A DNA stretch of 32,411 nt from Flexilinea sp. (GTDB lineage: Bacteria > Chloroflexota > Anaerolineae > Anaerolineales > Anaerolineaceae), in assembly GCA_017432685.1 (NCBI GenBank), contig JAFRIR010000002.1:1-32411 (forward strand), written 5' to 3'. Under the pieces are notes generated by a model. The model was not told where the DNA came from. It made no database searches and saw only the letters and a program-made list of their open reading frames with translations. The position numbers and the translations under genes were made by a program. Of this stretch, positions 15,833-22,728 are shown piece after piece. How positions within the stretch are numbered: the stretch's first letter is position 1; the number at the start of each line of letters is the position of its first letter.

Positions 15833-18800
15833 ATGAACAATCGAGCGCTTGAGACGTTTGCCGTGTGGGCGCGACGGGAATTGATGAAGGGGTGCCGGGA
15901 GCGGCTGCAGTATGTACTTTCTCATGAACGGGACCCGGAGTTCGCGGAGCACGCGGGCAACATCTCCATCCTGAAGCGGGAAGCCAACGACTCCTATATC
16001 GAAAAGGCGGCCTACACCTGGTTCAACCGTTTTGTCGCCTTCCGCTTTATGGATGTGCGCGGCTTTTATTCCCAGCGGGTGCTCTCTCCTGAATTTGATG
16101 ACGATCCCCGGCCGCAGCTGCTCACGGACGCCGTGGAAGGCGCCACTCCGAAAGCTCTTTCCCCGCGGGAACGTGATCGGGTGCAGAAATTGCTTGCTGG
16201 CCAGCTGCCCTCCCGCGATTCTCAGGCGGAATCCTACCGCATCCTCTTCCTCTCGAAATGCCGCGAGCTGCAGAAGAGCCTTCCCTTCCTCTTTGACGCG
16301 GTCAACGCCCCGATGGAGCTGCTGCTGCCGGATGACCTGCTCTCCCCGCAGTCTGTCCCCGCCAAACTGCGCACGGTGATGGATGAAGAAGCCTGTCAGA
16401 ACGTGGAAGTGATCGGCTGGCTCTTCCAGTTTTACATTTCAGAGAAAAAGGCTGACATCATGAAGCAGAAAGGCGCCGTCTCCGCGGCAGACCTGCCTGC
16501 ACGGACCCAGCTCTTCACCCCGGAATGGATCGTCCGCTACCTGGTGGAAAACTCCCTCGGCCGCCTCTGGCTCGAACACCATCCGGAATCCACCCTCGCG
16601 GATCATATGCGTTATTATCTGAAACCAGCCGATGGGGAAAACAAATCACTCCTCACTCCTGACTCCTCACTCCTAACTGTCGAGGAGCTAAAGCTCCTCG
16701 ACCCTGCCTGCGGTTCCGGCCACATCCTCGTTTATGCCTTTGAGCTGCTGACGAAGATCTATGAGGAAGAGGGGTACGGGAAGAAGGAGATCCCGGCGCT
16801 GATTTTGCGGAACAACCTCTTCGGGCTGGAACTGGATCCCCGCGCCGGACAGCTGGCCGCCATGGCGCTTTTCTTCAAGGCCTGCATTTATGATCCTTCC
16901 TTTTTCGCCCGGGTGACCGGGGCGGCTGACGAAGAGCGGCAAAAGCTCGAACCGCAGATCGCGATTTTGGAGAACATCCGCTTCAGCGCCGAGGAACAGA
17001 AGGATTACAGCCGCATAATCGGCAAGACGCTCATCACCCAGGACCTTTGGCTGCTGATGCGCCAGTTTGAGGACGCCGAGTCCCTCGGCAGCCTGATCAT
17101 CCCGGCAGCGGCCAATCTGAGCGCTATCGAAGCCGCCATCCGGAATTCCGGTGTGATGGAAAACCTGCTGATGGCTCATGTCAACGACAAGCTGCGGAAG
17201 CTGCTGCGCCTCGCCCGCTTCCTTTCCCCACGCTATCAGGTGATCTGCGCGAATCCGCCCTATCTCGGCAGCAGCAACCTCGATGAGGATGTTAAACGGT
17301 ATGCGCAGGATCATTTCCCCGACAGCAAGGCAGATTTATTGTCAATGTTCATGGAACGCGGCTTGCAGCTGACGCTTCCGGGAGGATATTCCGCTATGGT
17401 CACCATGCAGAGCTGGATGTTCCTTTCTTCTTTCGAGGCAATGCGGAAAAAACTGCTGAAATCGAAACATCTGGTATCTATGGCGCACATCGGTCCCCGC
17501 GGCTTTGATGCCATCGGGGGAGAAGTCGTACAGACCACCGCTTCTGTTTTCCAAAACCGGCATGATCAGGAGAATTGGGGTGATTATTTCCGCCTGATCG
17601 ATGGTGCCAATGAAGCCGGAAAAGAAAATATGCTGCTTCAGGCAATCGAAAATCCAAAATGCGGCTGGTTCTACCGCACAAAAGCCGAAAACTTCAGCAA
17701 AATCCCCGGCTCTCCAATTGCGTATTGGGTAGGAGAAAAAGCAATATCAGCATATGATAACTGCCAGTTATTGGGTAAAGTCGGACAATCGACTAAAGGG
17801 ATCATAACGGGTGACAACGACAGATTCATGAGATTATGGTGGGAAGTTCAACCACATAAAATCAAATATAACGCTAATAATTACATAGACGCTGAAATTT
17901 CTGAAATGAAATGGTTTCCATGTGCAAAAGGTGGAAACTATCGTAAGTGGTATGGAAATAAAGAATATATAATAAATTGGAAGAAAAATGGAAAAGAAAT
18001 CATTATTGATGCCAAAAAAGATAAAAGACATTCTCAAGATTACTACCCACAATTAAAGTTTCAAAGCGGAATATCATGGAGTTCCATTACTTCAAATGCA
18101 TGTTCTTTCAGATATGAAAAAAACAATTTAGTTGAATCAGCTGGTATGGCGATTTTTCCGTATCATGTAGATCAATTAAAACAAATACTTGGCTTTTTAA
18201 ATTCGTCTGTATGTGCATTTTACATGACTTTTTTATCTCCTACTTTGAACGTTAAAATCGGTCATATAGAAAATCTTCCTTTCATCGAGAACGTTGAAAA
18301 TAATCAATTTATTAATAATATTGTTAGTAATTGTATAGTTATATCGAATTTGGATTGGGATTCATTTGAAACCAGTTGGAACTTCATTGAGCATCCATTT
18401 GCGAAATCAGACATCAGACGTCAGACGTCAGAATCTGAAGTCCGGAGTCTGAAGTCTGACGTCTCTATACGTCTCGAAGACTGCTGGCTTGCCTGGCAGC
18501 AGGAGTGTGAGGAACGGTTCCGGACGCTTAAAGCCAACGAAGAGGCTCTGAACCGTATTTTCATTGATATTTACGGCTTGCAGGATGAGCTGACACCGGA
18601 GGTGGAGGACAAGGATGTTACTGTGCGTCGGGCGGATCTGGGACGGGAATGCCGCTCGCTGGTCTCCTACGCCCTCGGCTGCGCCTTCGGCCGCTATGAT
18701 CCGAAAAAACCCGGGCTGCAATATGCCGGCGGACCGGAAACCAATTCGGAAATCGGAAATCGGAAATCGGAAATTCCCGTCTATCTCTCTGTCCTGGATG

Positions 18801-19327
18801 ATGAGTATTCCGAAAGCGATGCCGTACGGCAGGTCAAGCAGTTTCTGCGGGAGGTCTACGGGGAGAAATATTATGTGGAAAACCTGCACTTCCTGGAGGC
18901 CGGTCTCGGCAAGGACCTGCGGTCGTACCTCCGCAATGACTTTTATGCCGACCACCTGAAGATCTACCAGAAGCGCCCAATCTACTGGCTCTTCCAGAGC
19001 CCCAAGGGCAGCTTCCAGGCGCTCATCTACCTTCACCGCTACAGCTCCGGCACCGTCGCCGCCGTCCAACAGGCCGCCCGGGATTACTATAACCGCCTCG
19101 CCGGTCAGGCCGCAGCCCTGAAAAGCCAGGCAGATAACGCCGCCGGTGCAGAACGCCGCAAAGCCGAAAAGCAGCTCACCGCTGTCCAGTCCGCCATGAC
19201 CGAAGTCAAGACCTGGGAAAAGGATGTCCTCGCCCCCCTCGCCGAAGCCCGCATCGAACTCGATCTCGACGACGGCGTGAAGGTCAACTACGCCAAATTC
19301 GGTGAAGCCCTGGCGAAGATAAAATGA
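15833..19327 (+). CDS. pglX: BREX adenine-specific DNA methyltransferase PglX, 1164 aa
   Basis: PglX methylates adenine (N6) at the BREX recognition site, marking host DNA as self. SAM-binding motif I DPACGSG is at residues 290-296 and catalytic NPPY at 474-477 (CANPPYLGSSN). The gene starts behind GGGGAGG (15821-15827). From about residue 634 to 857 (nt ~17735-18404) base composition becomes clearly AT-rich with a different codon use; this is where the target-recognition region should lie. Three heptanucleotide tandem repeats are embedded in frame: at 16647-16674 (residues ~272-281, just before motif I), 18406-18461 (right edge of the AT-rich block), and 18746-18773 (coding the repeat SEIGNRK). 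Seven is not a multiple of three, so loss or gain of one unit would shift the frame. In the present state the frame is open for the full length and both catalytic motifs are intact. Confidence 0.95.
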   Translation: MNNRALETFAVWARRELMKGCRERLQYVLSHERDPEFAEHAGNISILKREANDSYIEKAAYTWFNRFVAFRFMDVRGFYSQRVLSPEFDDDPRPQLLTDAVEGATPKALSPRERDRVQKLLAGQLPSRDSQAESYRILFLSKCRELQKSLPFLFDAVNAPMELLLPDDLLSPQSVPAKLRTVMDEEACQNVEVIGWLFQFYISEKKADIMKQKGAVSAADLPARTQLFTPEWIVRYLVENSLGRLWLEHHPESTLADHMRYYLKPADGENKSLLTPDSSLLTVEELKLLDPACGSGHILVYAFELLTKIYEEEGYGKKEIPALILRNNLFGLELDPRAGQLAAMALFFKACIYDPSFFARVTGAADEERQKLEPQIAILENIRFSAEEQKDYSRIIGKTLITQDLWLLMRQFEDAESLGSLIIPAAANLSAIEAAIRNSGVMENLLMAHVNDKLRKLLRLARFLSPRYQVICANPPYLGSSNLDEDVKRYAQDHFPDSKADLLSMFMERGLQLTLPGGYSAMVTMQSWMFLSSFEAMRKKLLKSKHLVSMAHIGPRGFDAIGGEVVQTTASVFQNRHDQENWGDYFRLIDGANEAGKENMLLQAIENPKCGWFYRTKAENFSKIPGSPIAYWVGEKAISAYDNCQLLGKVGQSTKGIITGDNDRFMRLWWEVQPHKIKYNANNYIDAEISEMKWFPCAKGGNYRKWYGNKEYIINWKKNGKEIIIDAKKDKRHSQDYYPQLKFQSGISWSSITSNACSFRYEKNNLVESAGMAIFPYHVDQLKQILGFLNSSVCAFYMTFLSPTLNVKIGHIENLPFIENVENNQFINNIVSNCIVISNLDWDSFETSWNFIEHPFAKSDIRRQTSESEVRSLKSDVSIRLEDCWLAWQQECEERFRTLKANEEALNRIFIDIYGLQDELTPEVEDKDVTVRRADLGRECRSLVSYALGCAFGRYDPKKPGLQYAGGPETNSEIGNRKSEIPVYLSVLDDEYSESDAVRQVKQFLREVYGEKYYVENLHFLEAGLGKDLRSYLRNDFYADHLKIYQKRPIYWLFQSPKGSFQALIYLHRYSSGTVAAVQQAARDYYNRLAGQAAALKSQADNAAGAERRKAEKQLTAVQSAMTEVKTWEKDVLAPLAEARIELDLDDGVKVNYAKFGEALAKIK
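16647..16674 (+). repeat. Heptanucleotide tandem repeat in pglX, (C/G)ACTCCT x 4
   Basis: Four contiguous 7-bp units read CACTCCT, CACTCCT, GACTCCT, CACTCCT, followed by a diverging AACT. In frame they encode a Leu/Ser/Thr/Pro stretch (SLLTPDSSLLT) just ahead of SAM motif I. Confidence 0.9.
18406..18461 (+). repeat. Inverted pair of heptanucleotide repeat blocks in pglX
   Basis: Units ATCAGAC, ATCAGAC, GTCAGAC, GTCAGAA (18406-18433) are followed directly by TCTGAAG, TCCGGAG, TCTGAAG, TCTGACG (18434-18461), which approximate the reverse complement. All eight units are 7 bp, so the block can fold as an imperfect hairpin. It sits exactly where AT-rich sequence returns to normal composition. Confidence 0.88.
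18746..18773 (+). repeat. Perfect heptanucleotide repeat in pglX, TCGGAAA x 4
   Basis: Four identical copies of TCGGAAA are contiguous at 18746, 18753, 18760 and 18767. Three units equal 21 bases and encode the seven-residue repeat SEIGNRK; here the product reads SEIGNRKSEI. A perfect non-triplet repeat in a coding region is a candidate slippage site. Confidence 0.93.
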
Positions 19328-19818
19328 TCATGGAGAAAGATAATGGCAATTTTTGAGTTTGACCCTATTTGAGAAAACATAATCTTGTTGAAGGAAGAGT
19401 AAATCATCTGTTTTTGTCAGCTGAGACAGCAAGAGTTATGAATGAAGAAATTGAGTATGTGAAAAACAAAGGATTTCATGACAAATACTACAAAGATCTA
19501 ATTGTTGAACTGATACAGAAAAAGGAAAAGGTGCAAAAAAGGGATATTCGGAAACTGTTATAGGAAAAACTTCCGGAATCTTACACAGATAAACAAAAGG
19601 AACAAAAAATATCAACATTATTAACTTCACTAAAAAAAGCAGGAAGGATTAAAACGGATTCTACTAATCAACAGTTATCTCATTGGATTCTTGTTGGATG
19701 CGATGAAAAATAAAAAAAATTACAACAAGATATTTATTGTGAGCAGGCTTTTTTCTGAGTAAATATCTTGTTGAAAGCTCGAAAAATCCAACAAGCTCCA
19801 ACAAGAAAAAAAGATGAG
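19328..19818 (+). pseudogene. Remnant of a Schlafen AlbA_2-type ATP-binding protein gene
   Basis: Right after pglX, an AGAAAGATA then ATG (19343) opens MAIFEFDPI and stops. From 19369 an in-frame stretch reads LRKHNLVEGRVNHLFLSAET, continuing through NKGFHDKYYKDLIVELIQKKEKVQKRDIRKLL to a TAG (19561-19563). It then resumes in the same frame as EKLPESYTDKQKEQKISTLL and KKAGRIKTDS up to TAA near 19713. This resembles the C-terminal region of putative DNA-binding/ATP-binding AlbA_2 (Schlafen-like) proteins: a G-F-x-D-K-Y-Y-x-x-L-I block, then a winged-helix-like end. The N-terminal bulk is missing and the fragment has an internal stop, so this is a decayed gene. The family is recognised from memory of the pattern. 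Confidence 0.5.
19690..19805. repeat. Nested inverted repeats around TCCAACAAG motifs
   Basis: CAACAAGATATTTA (19723-19736) is perfectly inverted as TAAATATCTTGTTG (19760-19773) with a 23-base loop. Outside it, CTTGTTGGA (19690-19698) faces two copies of TCCAACAAG (19787-19795 and 19797-19805). The block lies at the end of the decayed gene. It could be a terminator-like or recombination-related structure. Confidence 0.7.
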
Positions 19819-19824
19819 CTTCAT

Positions 19825-19914
19825 ATGACAGGAAAAACAATTAATGTCAAGATGGATGAAAACAGCATCACTGTCACGATTTCTCCCTCTGGAGCTCGTC
19901 TAAATAAAAAGTGA
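19825..19914 (+). other. Short ORF of 29 codons, possibly a gene fragment
   Basis: ATG 19825 to TGA 19914 encodes a short hydrophilic peptide (MTGKTINVKMDENSITVTIS, then PSGARLNKK). There is no clear ribosome binding site and no family is recognised. It could be the remainder of a small beta-rich protein. Treat it as doubtful. Confidence 0.2.
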
Positions 19915-20113
19915 AGTCAATTATTAGATGAGATTTAGATGAGAATTCAGATGAGATAATTTTAAGATTTATGAAAATTTGCAGTTTTTACTCATAATAT
20001 TAAAGAAAAGATTTCTTGTCTAATAATATAAGAAAAAATTTTATAAGTCAATCTTTAGTCAATCTGTAAAGATGATGGGGGTGGACAGTTCTATTCTAAG
20101 GGGTAATTGGCAT
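19915..20113 (+). promoter_or_regulatory. AT-rich pglZ upstream region with phased direct repeats
   Basis: Three copies of a 10-mer, TTAGATGAGA (19924-19933), TTAGATGAGA (19935-19944) and TCAGATGAGA (19947-19956), are spaced 11 and 12 bp apart. AGTCAATCT also occurs twice, 11 bp apart (20046-20054 and 20057-20065). Helically phased repeats before pglZ suggest a protein-binding site. A weak promoter TTGTCT (20016) - 18 bp - TTTATA (20040) may start a separate pglZ transcript. Confidence 0.4.
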
Positions 20114-22660
20114 ATGGGCACGCCTTTTGAAATAATGGTATCTAATCAGATGAAAGCGCACCGGGTACTGTTCTGGTATGATCCGGGCGGAGAGCACCGC
20201 AGCGACTTCGATGAGATTTGGGCACAGGATTATGAAAAACGAGTGATCGAAAACAATGAGTACGCCCTGAAATATGAGATCCTGCGAGTCAAACCGGAAA
20301 CGAAGTTCCTGCTCTATTCGGCATCCGCAGAACCGGAGCCGATGGAAAACTGGCTGCTGGACGTTCTGCTTGCCAACGGCAGGTTCTACGCGGACGAAAA
20401 GGGTGCCTGGCTGAACGACCTGAAGCTTGACACAAAATGGATCCCTTTCCTGGAACGCTACGCGCTCTTTTTCAAGAACGCCAACAATCGGGAACGCCTG
20501 AAAGCCCGTCTTGAGGAGAGCCTGCCAAAGGACAACGAGGATATGTTCCGCAAATGCTGCGCGGTACAGCTCGGCAGCGTTGGTGTAAGCCGGGATGATC
20601 TGGTGCTGAAGCTGATGAGTGACTGCATCCGTTCCGACCATAAAATGGAAAAAGCCCTGCAGAGCACCGGACTCGCGGAGCATTTCTGTGAGCAGCTGAA
20701 TGACATTTATGGTTACAAAACCGATGTACCGGACGCTGAAGACCTGGTATTGAGCTTCTTCAAAGATGAATACACCCGCCAAAAAGGCGGCAAAGCAGCG
20801 CTCACGAATGAAGCGCATCTGCTGATAAATCGCTGGAAAAACAATACGCAGAACCTTTCTTATTTCCGCAAGATCTCCGGATGGGCGGCCAGACAGCTGC
20901 AGATCGAAGGCGAATTAGAGGAACTGGACGCGGAAACGCTCATCAATATCGACGTATTTCTGGATGCACAGATGTTGGTGTTGGAAAAGGCCGCCGCGGA
21001 CTTGCAGAGCGGGGCATTGCTCGATGAAAAGCTGCTGCGTTCCCTGTCTGAACCCGCTGCCGGGCCCTGGGCAGAGCAGCTTGCGGATGTCCGGGACGCT
21101 GTGGCTGCCGCGGCCCGCTTCAATGAGGCACTGAACAGCTTCCGGCCGCTGATCAATACTTATGAAGACGGTTTCCGCAAGTACGTCACGGATTGGTTCC
21201 GTATTGACCGTTATTACCGTCAGTTTGAAACAGCCGTACGCAAGAGTTCGTCGGATGCCATTTCCGACTCACTTTATCAGGCATTGGAAACACTGCAGGG
21301 GGCCCTCCGCACAGCTTATGAAAGCCGTTACCTCCATCCGCTCAGCCACAAATGGCAGCAGATCATCCGGGAGGATGACGGACGGAAATGTACCGCTTTC
21401 AATCGTCAATGCGATTTCTATGACAACGCCTTTGGCCCTCGTCCGTTGAAACGGAAGACGGTCGTGATCATCTCGGATGGGATGCGCTTCGATATCGGCC
21501 AGGAACTGGCGGAGAAGATGAACGGCACCGACAGGTACAGCGCTTCCCTGCAGGCCATGCGCGGCATACTTCCCTCTTATACGCCCCTTGGGATGGCAGC
21601 ACTGCTTCCGCACAAATCCCTTGAATTGAAAGCTGACGGTAAAGTCGTTAAAGTGGATGGCAAGAGCAGTTCCGGCATTGACGCCAGACGGGCGATTCTG
21701 CAGAGTTACAATGCGGAAGCCGACGCGCTCAAAGCAACTGAGATCATGGAGCTGAGCACGGAAAAGCTGAATGCCCGCCTCAAAGGCGTCAGGCTGCTTT
21801 ACATCTATCACAACGAAGTCGATGAAGAGGGCGATGATAAGGAGACCGAACTGGGGACCTTCAAAGCCGCTGAAGAACTGCTGGATGAAAGGAGCGGACT
21901 TCCCGCGCTGATCCGCAAATGCGTCGGGGTGAAGTTCTCTCAAATCTATGTCACGGCTGATCACGGTTTTCTCTTCCAGTTCACGCCGCCGGATCCCAGC
22001 ATGTTCCCGGTCAACGATCCGCCAAAAGATCGCACCACATATTACCACCCGCGTTTTGTCATGGGCACAGATCTGGAAGATCAGCCGGCCCTGATGAAAA
22101 TCGAACCGCAGGGCTACAGCGCGGAAACCGATGTCTATGAAACAAACGGCGAACAGCGCCTGCGGCTGAGCGGTGCAGGGAAACGTTATGTCCATGGCGG
22201 CACTTCGCTGCATGAAACGGCGATCCCGCTGGTGAACATCGAATATAAGACCGAGCACATCAATCAGAAGGTCCGCGTCTCGCTTGCCAACAACACGGAA
22301 AAGCGCATCATCACCACTTCCGTCAAGACCGTCGTCTTCTTCCAGCAGGATCCGGTCCGGGAATATGATCCGATGGAACCGGACAAAGAGGAGATCCAGC
22401 CGCTCACCGTGACTGCCGGCTTTTATGATCCGGAGACGGGTGAGGCAGTCAGTGATGAACCTGTGATCACCTTCAATCTGACCGAACCGGAAGACCGTCT
22501 GCGCCAGGTGCAGCAGAACTTCACCTTCGGAAATAACGCCGTCGGCATCGGCAAAAAGGTGGAACTCCGTCTGACAGAGCAGTTGAGTGCCACTCAGACC
22601 CATACACAGACGCTGGGTGTTTACACGCTCCGGCGCATGATCCAAAATGACTTTGATTAA
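20114..22660 (+). CDS. pglZ: BREX alkaline-phosphatase-superfamily protein PglZ, 848 aa
   Basis: PglZ is the hallmark BREX protein with an alkaline-phosphatase-like metal-binding core; it acts with PglX and BrxC. The N-terminus AHRVLFWYDPGGEHRSDFDE carries the family's FWYD motif. The metal-binding strand VVIISDGMRFDIG (450-462) contributes D455, and YVTADHGFLF (612-621) gives D616 and H617. The C-terminal ~200 residues form the strand-rich domain usual in the family. The length is normal (~850 aa). I prefer ATG 20114, with AAGGGG (20098-20103) 10 bases upstream; an in-frame ATG at 20072 would add 14 residues that look unlike the family and has no good ribosome binding site. It is separated from pglX by a 786-bp AT-rich gap and so may have its own promoter. 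Confidence 0.94.
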   Translation: MGTPFEIMVSNQMKAHRVLFWYDPGGEHRSDFDEIWAQDYEKRVIENNEYALKYEILRVKPETKFLLYSASAEPEPMENWLLDVLLANGRFYADEKGAWLNDLKLDTKWIPFLERYALFFKNANNRERLKARLEESLPKDNEDMFRKCCAVQLGSVGVSRDDLVLKLMSDCIRSDHKMEKALQSTGLAEHFCEQLNDIYGYKTDVPDAEDLVLSFFKDEYTRQKGGKAALTNEAHLLINRWKNNTQNLSYFRKISGWAARQLQIEGELEELDAETLINIDVFLDAQMLVLEKAAADLQSGALLDEKLLRSLSEPAAGPWAEQLADVRDAVAAAARFNEALNSFRPLINTYEDGFRKYVTDWFRIDRYYRQFETAVRKSSSDAISDSLYQALETLQGALRTAYESRYLHPLSHKWQQIIREDDGRKCTAFNRQCDFYDNAFGPRPLKRKTVVIISDGMRFDIGQELAEKMNGTDRYSASLQAMRGILPSYTPLGMAALLPHKSLELKADGKVVKVDGKSSSGIDARRAILQSYNAEADALKATEIMELSTEKLNARLKGVRLLYIYHNEVDEEGDDKETELGTFKAAEELLDERSGLPALIRKCVGVKFSQIYVTADHGFLFQFTPPDPSMFPVNDPPKDRTTYYHPRFVMGTDLEDQPALMKIEPQGYSAETDVYETNGEQRLRLSGAGKRYVHGGTSLHETAIPLVNIEYKTEHINQKVRVSLANNTEKRIITTSVKTVVFFQQDPVREYDPMEPDKEEIQPLTVTAGFYDPETGEAVSDEPVITFNLTEPEDRLRQVQQNFTFGNNAVGIGKKVELRLTEQLSATQTHTQTLGVYTLRRMIQNDFD

Positions 22661-22668
22661 CCCTTCCC

Positions 22669-22697
22669 GGGGACAGTCCCATAAAGGGACAGTCCCC
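22669..22697. repeat. 29-bp interspersed palindromic repeat, copy 2
   Basis: The sequence is identical, base for base, to 15787-15815. It sits 9 bases after the pglZ stop and about 30 bases before brxL. Both copies therefore lie in gaps between BREX operon genes. Confidence 0.9.
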
Positions 22698-22728
22698 AAT
22701 GAACTGAGACAATGAGGAACAAAGAGCT

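Noticed and set aside
21269-22699. 476-codon minus-strand ORF
   Set aside because: It is the antisense of pglZ, whose metal-binding motifs are intact; the antisense product shows no family pattern.
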